Assembly (NCBI RefSeq): GCF_000764305.2
Contig: NW_025934720.1
Span: 372,001 to 436,000 of the forward strand
Direction of reading: 5' to 3'
Length of the DNA stretch: 64,000 nt
DNA from: Hyalella azteca
Taxonomy: Eukaryota; Arthropoda; Malacostraca; Amphipoda; Hyalellidae
In this document: positions 36,300-48,100 of the stretch, one piece after another
Layout of the letters: the number at the start of each line of letters is the position of its first letter
Numbering within the stretch: the stretch's first letter is position 1
Notes under the pieces: generated by a model
Told to the model about the DNA's origin: nothing
The model's input: only the letters and a program-made list of their open reading frames with translations
Database searches by the model: none
Position numbers and translations under genes: made by a program

Positions 36300-36685
36300 A
36301 GCTGTACCACGCACAGCCTGCTCCGTGTGACCGTCCTAAACGGTGCACACGCACAGCCTGCTGCGTGCGGCCGTCCTAAACGGTGCCACGCACAGCCTGC
36401 TCCATGCGACCGTCCTAAACGGTGCACACGCACAGCCTGCTCCATGCGACCGTCCTAAACGGTGCCACGCACAGCCTGCTGCGTGCGACCGTCCTAAACG
36501 GTGCACACGCACAGCCTGCTCCATGTGACCGTCCTAAACGGTCCCACGCACAGCCTGCTCCACGCGACCGTCCTAAACGGTGCCACGCACAGCCTGCTCC
36601 ACGCGACCGTCCTAAACGGTGCCACGCACAGCCTGCTCCATGCGACCGTCCTAAACGGTGCCACGCACAGCCTGCTGCGTGTTCA
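36300..36685. repeat. 39/40-bp minisatellite with an inverted repeat per unit
   Basis: About ten units containing CGCACAGCCTGCTCC and ACCGTCCTAAACGGT. The latter is a 5-bp stem with a 5-base loop. Units vary as CACACGCAC or CCACGCAC. Confidence 0.85.
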
Positions 36686-37419
36686 AATCGCTATTAAAAA
36701 GAGTAAGTGCTCAGATTTATGATTTCCTCATTTGATGTCTGCTTAGAATTGTGATGGCATTTTCACTTAGTGATATTAGGAGACATCATTTCTCTAGGCG
36801 AAGTATGTAATTTGAGCCTTTCAGTTAACTAATTCTATACATGTGTAGTAGAATTCGTGGCTTCGATCGTATACAGTGTAATCCTTTGTTGTGAAGCGGC
36901 ATCTAACATAGGAACTTAGGAATCGCGTATAATATGGACAAGAGATCGATTGAAGTCCTTGACAAAGTTTGCCTATTGTAGCGACATTGTGGTCATTCAT
37001 ACATGAAAGCATTCCTAATTAATTTTTGAAAATGACGATGGTTTCTACAAATTTTAATTATTTATTCCCCTTCAATTATTGGTGCAATATGACTTTTTTA
37101 GATCTAAAATAATATTTTCAAATTCGTTTTCCCCGTTCTCTCGATCTGAAACTAACAGATTTCTAGTTTCAAATGATAACTGTTATACACGCTTCAAATT
37201 TTTAGAATTCAGAAAAATAGTAACTGCATTTAACGAACCGTCCCATCTTTAGCTGTGGGAAATTCGTGTAAACTTTATCCAAATTTTTGAGGCATTTCGA
37301 AAGCTGCGTCGTATGGCAGTCCATTTTCGTGAGTCGAGCGATCGAAGTTACCGGGTTTGTATGCGCATTGCGGAGAAGCTCAGAAGCATTTGTGGAATTT
37401 TTCGCTCATTCAATTCTTT

Positions 37420-37850
37420 GCAAGTCACTACTTCTCAAGTTACTGCTTCGCAAGTCACTACGCCGCAAGTCACTGCTTCGCAAGTCACTACGCCGCAAGT
37501 CACTGCTTCGCACGTCACTAAGTCGCAAGTCACTGCTTTGCAATCCACTGCTTTGCAAGTCACTGCTTCGCAAATCACTGCTTCGCAAGTCACTGCTTCG
37601 CAAGTCACTGCTTTGCAATCTACTGCTTCGCAAGCCACTGCTTCGCAAGCCACTGCTTCCCAAGTCACTGCTTCGCAATCCACTACTTTGCAATTCACTG
37701 CTTCGCAAGCCACTGCTTTGCAAGTCACTGCTTCGCAAGTCACTGCTTCGCAAGCCACTGCTTTGCAATCCACTGCTTCGCAAGCCACTGCTTCGCAAGC
37801 CACTGCTTTGCAAGCCACTGCTTTGCAAGCCACTGCTTCGCAAATCACTT
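37420..37850. repeat. 15-bp minisatellite, about 29 units
   Basis: Unit CAAGTCACTGCTTCG with variants. It keeps all frames open, so the 130-230-codon ORFs around it are not evidence of genes. Confidence 0.85.
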
Positions 37851-40800
37851 CTTCGCCTCCTCCATGTACGTGGAGAGCTCATGGCGTGCACCGAACATTC
37901 CTCCGAACTTGTGCCGCTCTCGAGCTTCAAACTTGGGCGTGAAGAACAAATGCCTTCTATTTGGTCCCGCTTGATCTTGAGCAGCTGACTTGGTCGCCTG
38001 GATCAATTTTCCCTGAATTGCCATCTACAAACATTCTCGGCATTTGCATCACTTCGCAATCTGCTGCCTTAAGGGTACGTTTTGGTGGGAAACTACCACT
38101 CTGATCTACATTGTTTGCGATTCCATCTCAATTAGTTTGCAGTATTGTGACTCGCGATGAAAGATAGCTCCTTTTTAAGTTGTACGAGTATTTCATTTCA
38201 GTATCACAATTTTTTTTCAAAAGCTGCAAATACATAGAGTCGAGAGAAATTAAATATGTAGACATTATTCTAATACGGTATTGATTTAATTCATATACTC
38301 GCCTGGAAATGTTTGCATACGTATGCAGGGTGCCAATGTGTATCATTCCTTTACCGGAAGCCAGTCTCTGCTATAAAAAATAGAAATTTTCATTTACTGT
38401 TATCTTTACTAGTTATTGATTTGAGCAAATTACAAAGAAAATATTGAACTTCATGGTGACAATATAACTTGTTATCATCTGCTTCGTAAATAAGAATATA
38501 TGATTTTTTATATTTTATATTATAATATTTTATTCTATCATACTATTTTGTTTTTATTATTGTTTGATTAAATTAAGCAGTAACATTTGATTTAATTAAT
38601 TATGAGGATACTACTGCTGATGGAGCCTCTGTTCCACTTCCGTATCTGGGTAGGGCAAGGAGATCGGTAGTGCATAGAGCGACAAGTGAGACATCGAATT
38701 CTTTGGCAAGAAACCAGGCACGTCGTCTCGAGCAGCAGTGATAACAAATACGGAGACAGAGCCCCTACAAAACACACCAACAGCAACAAGCATCTCTGGC
38801 ACCACTGTCTCTTTAATGAGAGATCACACGTGAATTGAAATGAATTGAGAGATTATTGAAGAGCGCGAGATGTGAGAGAAGAGGTTATGATTATTTAGTC
38901 CATGCAGGCATTCCGTGGTCAAAAACCTAAACATACAAAACCTCTGCTCCTCTATTTGACAAAATATATTCAAAATCTAAAAGTTTCAATAAATATAACC
39001 CTTCTGTAAATAGATAACATCACCTGCAGAGCTATTGAAATAAATTCTCTGTTTTGAAAGTCAAAATGGCATCTTATAAACCTACTATAATCAGTCATCG
39101 TCAAGCCCATTTCTGATGAATTATGAATCCTTTTTTAGCGAGTGCAGGTATGTCAACTAAACTCTGTTTTTAGTATTGTTGCTGAATTTTTCTTAAGATT
39201 TAAGGAAGGGATCGAAGAAGAATTCAAGCAGGAAAACTACTATCTGGTAATTTTATAATGAACAATCAGCAACAGGGGAGAAAATCGCGTTTTTAGACTA
39301 ATTTCTGGCGCTGAGCTGCGAACTGCGCGGCGTCGTAGTGGCAGGACGGGCAGGAGGGTAGTTGTTTGTTGACTCACTTGCTTCATGAGCTTCCCTTACT
39401 CATTTCATGAGTCGCTCTTCGACATTTGTCCGGCAGTTCAACGTTGATGAGCTTCCGCAACTTCATTTGAAAGGCTTTTAACTACTTTATCTCTTTTATC
39501 CTCCTTTAAATACTTGGGAATATGAATGATACTAAACCTGCCATCAATTCGTTATTTGTGTGAAAATCAAATATCCATGGATGAAATTCATCGAGAAAGT
39601 GGACAAGCATTCATAATCCAAGATTTCCACAACAATAAATTCTTGTAAACGGACGCAGAGATTTGTCTGAAAATATGGACGAGCGCTGAGGTCATGAACG
39701 ATAGTGAAGCATTTGAGCTCGGCACTCACAGACCTCAAAGTTTCAACTCCTGAACAAATGATTTATTTTGTTTATACTTACACTAGTAGTCGCTGGCCAC
39801 GGACGGCCATGATCCAGAAAAATGCTTAGTAACTGACTTGAAGCGCTGTTTGCCTAGGCTAGGCATTCACTTCAAAGGGCGTCTGCAGCAATATACGTAA
39901 ATTTCCTCTCAGAACTTTTCTCTCATTTATCTACTGCAACTGCCACAAAAATATCAGCCTTTCATATTATGAAGCAAGTTGCGACGAGCCGAATGGTCCT
40001 GGGTCGAGGCCTTGTGTTTGTGCAGTCATTTAGAGTATCGCGTAATGAACGATGTTTGTTGTTGACTTTAGGGATGCAACTCAAACTACGTTCAAAATTG
40101 TCGCTGAGTTCATACAGTGAGTGATATTTGGCTAGCTTGTTGGCATGGGCTCAGAATTATATATTGCCTATAGTATGTCAGCGGAACAAATTAGTATTTT
40201 CTAAAATCCATAGAATAGTGACTTTCACGACAAATTTTTAGATAGAATTTGAAATGCATGATATTGCTTGACCTCTCTGTAGACTATTCGACCAAAAATT
40301 TTGATTTTTCTCCTAATTTTCCAAATTTATTTTAAAATGATCTTGTGAGCCTTTCATTCATTTTCTTTCTTCTTATAAGCAGAGATTAGTATCATTGAAC
40401 AATTTTTAGTGAAATTTCCGAATAATCTTTTATCAAATTATTGCAAAGGTGCGTACAACACGTATTGTACACACGAGTGGTCGATTAACTCATTACTAGC
40501 AATACAGATCTTGTCTAAATATATGAGACTTAATCTGTTTAATTTTCAATAGGACTTTCTCTAGGGTTTTTTGATCCCAGTACTAAAACTATGAGTTCTG
40601 TTTCCTAAATTTTACTTCAAATTACGTTAGATGTGATTATAGAGAAAATGATTATATTTAGCTCTTCTATTAATTACTTGAAATGGCAATTGCCTTTATA
40701 ACTTTGCCATGAGTATTTATCTACCTTCAAAAATATTGAATTATGGTTCTCTGTCATCATACAAAAATTCCTGCTACTAACTCTGCTTACGAGATAAATC

Positions 40801-41438
40801 CAACTAAATTTATCTCAAGTCTGTTTGCATCTCATTGTCCGTGCACATTTTTACATCTTAAATACATCTTGTCATATACGGCGATAATTAATTGTTCTCC
40901 TTTGTCGTCCATTCCTGTTTTCTGCTTTTGACCTGAGCGGTGAGGTCTCGCCCCCCGCCCTCTGCCCCCTGTCTAATGTAAACACAAGTCCTAAACTGTC
41001 GGCTTCTGTTTACCCGACCGACATGTCTATATCTGTCTGGTCTGCTCAACGCTGTTCGCTGCTCATCTCTTCATCGTTTCCTTTCTATTTCCATTGATGT
41101 TTATTCTTGCATTTAATTAATTTGTTCTTCCTCCTCATAGTGAATGATTCTGCTGTTTCTTTTACATGCGTCGTCATTTAATTTATTCATTTACGTTCCA
41201 AACCAGAGTTTCAAATAGGAAGGAATAAAGCAAAACGAGTTTCCAGTTTTAATATAAAAAAGATTTTATTATTTTTATTAATCAGCTGTCAATTATTTTT
41301 AGTCATCACCTGTCAAATAAATGCTGCCAGAATTAGAATTTAATCAGAATCTGTCACAGTCATTGAATAACACTCGCCTTGCACCTATCAACACTTACAT
41401 CGTTATTACTAAGAAACTGAGACTCGAGAGAGGCCTTT

Positions 41439-41698
41439 CGCTAACATTATTCATTTTACGGATCTTAAGAGGTTTTGTTTAATACCTGCGGTTCGGCATG
41501 ATTTGAACCTTACATTTACCTCAAACTAGTTACGTAATTTCGTCAAAAGTTGTACTCCGTATTTTCGCTAACATTATTCATTTGACGGATCACACGGATC
41601 ACACGACGTCCTGTCTAATACCTGCTCTTCGGCACGATTTGAACATAACATTTACCTCAAACAAGTTGCTTAATTTCTTCAAAAGTTGTGCTCTGTTT
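41439..41698. repeat. About 125-bp tandem duplication
   Basis: Both copies contain TCGCTAACATTATTCATTT, then TAATACCTGC, GATTTGAAC and ACATTTACCTCAAAC. The second copy covers the 3' end of the 41.7-42.1 kb candidate. Confidence 0.7.
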
Positions 41699-42082
41699 AT
41701 TAGAATGCAGAGAACAACTTGATTTATGGTGGTCAGTGCAGCTGTGGCAGGAATTCAAAGCTTACTTTACAGCACACATGAGACCGCTTGTATAAACATA
41801 TTGCCGAAGCCGCCTGGATTCAATCTGAGGAAGATTCTCGCCTAACATAGAATACATTTTTTGACCGATTGATGCAAAGCTTAGACATTGTTTAGCTCCA
41901 CTAAATTTCAGTGTATTCGCTTTGACCTGAAATCGTGGGGTTGTTTTTGTTTTCTCTATGCTTAATTGTTGGTGGAACGAAATTTGTCCCTCACATCTAC
42001 GAAAATAGTGTGATATTGGAAAATAGTGAAATTTATTCAATGTAATCCATTTATGCAATCTTACATTAAGGTGGGAAATCAT
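41657..42082 (-). CDS. Hypothetical protein, 141 aa
   Basis: ATG at 42082 begins 142 codons ending in TGA at 41659-41657, with a single TAA (Gln). The first 107 codons contain no stop of any kind although the DNA is about 38% GC. The C-terminal 40 residues carry a Cys/His cluster (N-S-C-H-S-C-T-D-H-H-K-S-S-C-S-L-H) that could bind metal, but the spacing matches no zinc finger I know. The 3' end lies inside a tandem duplication at 41439-41698. Function unknown. Confidence 0.38.
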
Positions 42083-43683
42083 TGTAGCAGCAAACAAAAT
42101 GTCTTATTTATTTATTTTATAGATTTCACATGAACATTTCAAAATGATCAACTTTACTAAGGTCCTTGGTTCATGTTTGCCATCAATTTTACCAAGCAGC
42201 AGTCTGAGTTTGTATTGATATTATGCAAGTGAAAATTAAGGGGAGCGTTTTGGTAAATGAATCGAAAATTTTGGCACTTCTTTTTTTTTTGCCTCATTTG
42301 TAGCTGTGGGAGAGGCGCTTCAAATTCAGCAAACCGCATATATATGAGTAATCTATTTTTTGCGCGAAGCAGTTTCAAAATTGTATAAAATAAAAATTTT
42401 TAAACAGTATGTACAAAGATTCATTCAAGAAAAAAAATATTTTTAGATTATTATTCGCATTAATTCAGCTGGTTTTAAGCTCATAGAGTAGCTGCGAAAA
42501 AGGCGCGTCTTACGCCGCAAACCGTATATATGTTTGTACTTCATTTTTTGCGTGAGGCAGTTCCAAATTTATAAGAAATTAACTTTCTTTATTAGATACA
42601 TAGATTACTTTGAAAAATAGATAGATATATAGATCCCATTGAAAAATTGAATTTATATATCAGTTTTCGAGTTGATTGCAATGAGTTTAGCCTCATTTTA
42701 AAGCTGCAAAGTATGCAATAATTTTTATGTAAGGCCGTTCTCAACTTTTATGAAAAGACCATTTTAAATCAAGAAATATATTAGATAATATAATAATATA
42801 ATATTATATTATTTAAAAAACTATATTATCGAAAAATAAGCTATAAATATATTAAATTTGTTGCTTATAATTCGCGTAAAACTGGACAAGAATAAGTCTA
42901 AGGTCTCATGATGATATCCAAAAAACAAGTAATTGGCAATAGGAAGCTGGGGCAGCAGTATCAAGCAATTCTTAATTATTAATTTCTTTTTTAAACGAGA
43001 TTTTACTTATTTGGCTCCCCTGAACAATTAAAATTTCCATAATACACCGTCTTAAAAATCTATCTTCGCTAATGATTTCAAAGTGATAGCTTTGAGAGAC
43101 CTATCATTTGATTTGTAGAGATATAATCTAGCGACTCTAGATACTCTTTTTCTAATTTGTACCTTGTTAGGATTATATATTGAAAAAAACGTGGGTGGAG
43201 GGGGGCGGGGGAAATGGGGAAAATAGGAAAAAGTCGTATAAACAAAAATTGAATAAAAAATCGTAAAAAGCTGCTAGAGTTGATAAATATTCTTTTTACG
43301 AATCGCATGATTGATCTTTCGATGTTGTAGGACGTAAATTAAAGGAGGAGATAGATTTACAGTGGACCCCCCTTTCTTGCCGTTTTCTATGCATTTCATG
43401 TTCTCTTTCATATTTTTCGAAAATTCACATGAGCAAAATCTAAACAATTTCTAATTCTTTTTTTATTCGGTATAACTTTTTTAAATTACCTAATTTTGAA
43501 AAATCCGTCAGTAAATAAAAAAAAATTTTTATTGATGCAGACGTGAGATTCATTTTAGGTGCAAAACCTTTTTCCAATTTGTTCATACGTTGTAACATTC
43601 ATACTCTTATTGATCACTTAGAAAACAAAAGCTTTTTTCATGCCAGCAACGCGGATGATAATGTTTGATCTCATTACTCGGTG
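42083..43683. other. AT-rich with several short ATG-TGA frames
   Basis: Short minus frames at 43308-43078 (76 aa, hydrophobic), 43040-42906, 42762-42541 and 42339-42148 each have an ATG and a TGA, but lie in AT-rich or repeated DNA where such frames arise by chance. Confidence 0.25.
42330..42746. repeat. Degenerate repeat of about 190 bp, 3 copies
   Basis: Related segments near 42335, 42525 and 42710 share GC(A/C)AA(A)CCG(C/T)ATATAT followed by TTTTTTGCG and AGGCAGTT-like words. Short ORFs here (such as 42339-42148 and 42762-42541) are therefore weak. Confidence 0.45.
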
Positions 43684-43906
43684 TCATTTATCGTTTCTAT
43701 CGAGATCATTCCATACGAGGGCTGGCAGCTATAAGCATGTCTCGTACATCGAGATTTACTTGAAGATTGTCGCTAAGAAGACGTCGTCGTCGATATTGGT
43801 CTCCGAGCCCAAGACGGCGAATCCAATCAGACGAAGAATGCCTTGAGCATTGCACTGGAGCGTCGCCTGGCCTCTGATCTGCAATTCGGCTTTTAATGCC
43901 ATTCTC

Positions 43907-44218
43907 TCACAGAAGAAATGGCCTGTCATCCGATCGCTTATGCCGCATCGTTATTATCACTGATGTAATGAGCTTAAGGTGAATCCAATAATAAAGCATC
44001 TTGGAATCAAGAAGATCGCTTCGCCTTGCAATACTTTCAAGCTTATTGACTCGCCTCGATGCCTTGCAAACCTTTAAGCTCATTACGTCAACGCTAAAGT
44101 TTTTCAATGCTTCCCAAGCATATTACTTTTTCTTCTATAGCTCTATGATTTCGGTTTCAAATTGCTATATCCTTTGTACACCATCAAAATTCTCCCTTTG
44201 TCTTTATGCCAAGTACAT
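43907..44218 (-). CDS. Hypothetical coiled-coil-like protein, 103 aa or longer
   Basis: ATG at 44218 opens a frame that starts 76 bp after the preceding candidate ends. Four TAA/TAG codons near the N-terminus are read as Gln in a helical, charged segment (R-I-Q-Q-F-E-T-E-I-I-E-L-Q-K-K-K); the next 66 codons lack all three stops. The first TGA is at 43909-43907. Alternatives: TGA may be Trp, extending the frame to TGA 43708-43706; or a 36-nt intron with donor GTGAGA at 43908 could follow. A GC-rich block in another frame at 43929-43763 is also open, so the 3' end is unresolved. No family recognised. Confidence 0.42.
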
Positions 44219-44294
44219 GTATAAGTCATTCAGAATCAACATTACATAGCGCAGGCACGCAATTCAAATATCATATAATTTTATAACTGCATCT

Positions 44295-44865
44295 TCATCT
44301 ATTCAAAATCAGATCAACGTTCCCCAGGCAATTCTGAGAGTAAGTTGACTGAGGGATCTGAAGAAGCTGCTGTGGTTCGACTTCTTCTCTGCCAGGTGCA
44401 ATGGATTTACATTTGCGCTGAGCTCGTAAGAGAGGATCGCAATCCCCTTGATTTGGTCCCTGCAGAGTCTCTCCGTTTGAAAGCGACCGCTGGCAGCACG
44501 TTTTTATCTTCTAAGGCACATCACTACTCGTCTCGACCGTCTGCAGCAGAAGCGAGTCACGGAACTCCTTTTCTCACAATTATCGACGTGGCCCGCACGG
44601 CTAGGATGGCGAGAATCTCCTCTTTGATTTGTTCTCTTGCCCTCACACGCCGTTTCTTTGAGTCCGACGAATCCCTACTTGCCTGTTCTTTCCCTTCTAA
44701 ATCACTGGACTCGAGCAAATCTCTTTAGCAAACTCGCCAAATCCCGCCCCAAACGTTGCAGGCACGAATTGTACGCACAGTCTGCACTTCTTGCCAATTC
44801 CCGCACGTGCTCCTGAGACTCGCGTTACCTATTCGTTGCTTTTTCGCTTTGTCAAGTAGCGTCAT
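44295..44865 (-). CDS. Hypothetical protein, 177 aa, with a probable 37-nt intron
   Basis: ATG at 44865 starts 96 codons (44865-44578) with one TAA read as Gln, including a charged helical stretch (K-K-R-R-V-R-A-R-E-Q-I-K-E-E-I-L). A GTGAGA donor at 44577 and a CTGCTGCAG acceptor ending at 44541 define a 37-nt intron. The second exon (44540-44295) gives 81 Gln/Glu-rich residues and ends in TGA. Without the intron the frame either stops at TGA 44559-44557 (102 aa) or runs on through two closely spaced TGAs, which is less likely given how rare internal TGA is in PLD. Exon phase is consistent (288 + 246 nt). The gene lies 299 bp downstream of PLD on the same strand. A long plus-strand frame also crosses here, but its Ser/Leu/Arg-rich product looks like an antisense shadow. 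No family recognised. Confidence 0.43.
44541..44577 (-). other. Putative 37-nt intron
   Basis: Donor GTGAGA and acceptor CTGCTGCAG flank 37 nt that contain an in-frame TGA. Removing them joins two open exons of the 44.3-44.9 kb candidate in phase. Inferred from sequence only. Confidence 0.35.
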
Positions 44866-45164
44866 TCGACAAATTGTAAGCGCTTCTGCTTGGAAATAAA
44901 GATTCTCTTAACGAACAACAAGGAGTATTATTTAGTCGAATGCTGGGTAAATTTAATAATAAAAGTGGTTATTAAATAAATATTTATTACATATAAATTA
45001 CCTTATATTTGGTAATTTGCTAACTGTTCTCCGAAAAAGTAAACAGTTCTTGATATGCGATCTCAACATGCCTATTATGTCGCAATACAAGTACTATTTT
45101 ATTGGTACAAATGCATCAGCCTACATCAGCCTGTCAGATTCATCAATTGATTTAGCACAGAAGT

Positions 45165-48100
45165 TCACACATAAACTTTATCACAAAAGGCGAGTCCAGG
45201 AACTTTATCAGTTATTGGTGTGAGAGTTTCATCTCTTAAAAAGTTCAGGGGATAATGCACTAACATGCCGCGAATATTTTACAGAAGAGCTCGTGCCTGA
45301 TTCGGATCTGTTTGAGCCAGCGATTTTGATGGATCCCGAGCCCGGAGTTGCTTAAAATTTCGCACGGAATCGCAAGGTAAACATTCAAAGACTCGCTCAT
45401 AGAGCTTTGAATTGTCGCTGCTCCAGCGGTTCCAGACGCCGTTCCAGAAGTTTTCGCTGCATGGGTTGCTTAGATCGATAATATACGGCGCCTGATGCAT
45501 CAGGCCCAAATGCTCCCGAAAAAGAGCCATACGTAAGGATTTGACGGTGTTCAATGTTTTGTCTTGTTCTAAATCGCCAACAGTACTTTGGAGACTATCT
45601 TCTGAGTCCGAAGAAAATCCCACCGATGCTTGAGAGGCTTGCGTAGTGAAGTCACCGGTGTTGAAATAAGTTCTTTTCAGTCCCTAGAAACTTTTTTCAG
45701 TCCTGCGATCATCTTGCAGAACGACGCACAGCTCGGAGTCTCTGTCGCCTAGCAAACTACGGTCATTAATATTGGCCGAGCCCAAGATGCAAATCATATC
45801 GTCAACAATCATCAGCTTAGAATGGATATAAACTATTTCCGTTATGGGGACTCCATTAAGCATCCCAAATTGCCTCAGACTGCAGACTGACAAATAGTCT
45901 TGCCATCGAGTGACGCCGGCACTCCGAAGTCTTCCAATGATGGAGCACGGAGATTTACTCAGGGAAGCGTGAGTCCATCTTAGCAAAGCTTTTTGAGAAG
46001 TGCAAGTCTCAGTGCCCAGCTATCCTGGCATATCAGAAAGCAATGGAATCACGAGGAAAACCTTGAAGGTTTCCTGTTTCTTGTGCGCTCTGATTATACG
46101 ATCGAAAATAAGCTAAGTCACTGGGTTTGTCGGTTCACTACTCTCCTGGCTATCCTTCCCCGCACAAGTGGTGACAAAAAACTAATTCTCCAGGAAAATA
46201 AATCTTTTCGCCGTATTTATCGCCCATTCGTACGCTGCTATAATCGACGATTCTCCCACAGGGTGATGAAAGCCTGCTGATCTGACCATTTAGACGCGGA
46301 CTTCTCTCTGATAACATCCTTTTATGTGTGAATTGGTCATTTCCGGCAGTGGGCAGAGGACCGGAAATTGCTTCGAATTCCTCAGTCGAAGATCACGTCG
46401 AACGTAGTTCCACCTCTCTATGAAATGCCTCGTGAAATCGCGTGCCACTTCTCCGGTGATGTTCATGTGAACATCGTGCCAAGGCATTCTGGCCGTGTAA
46501 TAAGGATGAGCTTCCTTCACGAATGGGTTCTAAAAGTCTTTTTGTTCCCATCGTTTCCATTCTGAGCCATGTCCTAGCCCAGGACGACCCGATTCCTTGC
46601 ATATTTATGAGATCGCTGAGGTGATATCAGACATTTTATTATCCCGAACGAGGTGATGGTGATCGTCTCTCCGTCCGTATGTTAGATCAATACCTCCCAA
46701 AAAGACCTCACTTTGATCTATGACGACCAATTTTTCATGGTGAGACCACATGATTCCACGGCGATTAAATGCTATTTTTGGATGACACATTACGTGTATG
46801 TTCTCGTGCAATGAATGCAGTGTTTTTTGGACGGTGATGGCTCCCATATCTTGTATCAAGGGAACTCCTCGGTAAATCAAGACGTAAATATGGACCCCGT
46901 CTCTTGCTTTGCTGAGCAATACATCCTTGAGCTCCAGCTCCGAGCCCGGACGAATACGTAAATCAGGTGAGAGCTTGAAAGCCGTGATGAAGATTTGGTC
47001 CTTCGCTTCTACTAAAGCCTAATATAGATGATTAATATAATCCGAGGCATCAATGTGAAGGCGCACAGAACACGCGTTCCTCTCAGGAGACCAGCCTTTA
47101 AATCTGTTGCTTTGGTTTCGGGATTACCATTGATTAATTGTGTGGGTTATTCTCTGCACAACATTCTCGTAATTAGCCTCAATGCTGGTTTCGGCATGCA
47201 AATGAATAGAGACGTCAATCTTACTAATGATTTCCTTTGTACCCTATGTCACTGAAGATTCATTGAATTGATCTTGGTGCTTACCCCACAACATGCCATC
47301 GCGGCAGATGCTCGGAGTATCGTCCTTTTGTCTCGAAATTTCTTCATAGTACTTGTCAGATAGAGGTTCTTCACCTCGATTTAATGATTCGCATGGAAAT
47401 TCGTTTTATTGTTCTTCCGCAGAGTCTGGAGATGAATCATGCCCAAATTTGAGAACATGTTTTTTCTGAGTATTTAAGATCCGCTCACTACGGCTGACTA
47501 AGTTCAAGCTGGCTGGTTCTTCAAAATGTCCTGAAGCTTCTTTTCTATGGCTGTTCATACTAGAATTTCCTTGTTGCTCTATGCTCCTGTCGAAGATTTC
47601 CGTCTAAGCGCGCACAATGGCTTACAAACTAACTTCACTGCCCGTCACTTCTTTCAAGATTTTCAGATTCCATTTTTACCATTCGTTTTCCAATGTTAAT
47701 TCTTTTTCGCTTTCTTAGACCACTTTCAAACTTTAATTGTATAGAATCACGTCCTTTAAAATTGTAGTCTGCTCATTGACGAGGGCAATAAAGTCATCGT
47801 TCACGTACATTAAGCACTTCCTTCTGCCCATTGATTTTCGGAGCATAACTTGAAAACATTACTGTTAGGGCAAACATGGAAAATGAGCCATGTTTTGAAA
47901 TGTTATTGATGAAATTGTTTACTGGGGATGTTAAGAATTTAAACTATTATTTCCAAATTTCGATGTTGAAGCTGTGCTTCTGGCTCAAGTAGTATTAGTC
48001 TGAACTAAAAATAAGGAATTTTATCTCAAGTGATATGAAACCTCTTCAAGATGTCTCTGCTACAGATGATCCAGCCGAAAAAACTGCGTTCTTCTGCGTC

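Larger units (their letters stand above)
33271..41656. other. Repeat-dominated, no gene supported
   Basis: Minisatellites occupy much of 34.6-37.9 kb. GC-richer pieces at 38610-38830 and 39640-39740 have short frames open on one or both strands. Confidence 0.3.

Noticed and set aside
36300..36685. CRISPR-like array
   Set aside because: Units are contiguous and vary together; there are no distinct spacers between constant repeats.
37287..37988. ORFs of 130-230 codons
   Set aside because: They are produced by the 15-bp array; unique flanks are short.
41480..41560. tRNA-like GGTTCAAATC box on the minus strand
   Set aside because: No matching acceptor, D or anticodon arms, and the sequence belongs to a tandem duplication.
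44345..44728. 127-codon plus ORF
   Set aside because: It starts at TTG, and its Ser/Leu/Arg-rich product looks like the antisense of the charged minus-strand gene.
47028..47255. Plus-strand ORF of 75 codons
   Set aside because: Antisense shadow of PLD residues 387-463, where the minus strand matches the family.
47824..47857. A 34-nt GT-AG intron inside PLD
   Set aside because: It would join a different upstream frame. The single frame is continuous from ATG 48416 to the stop, so the intron is unnecessary.
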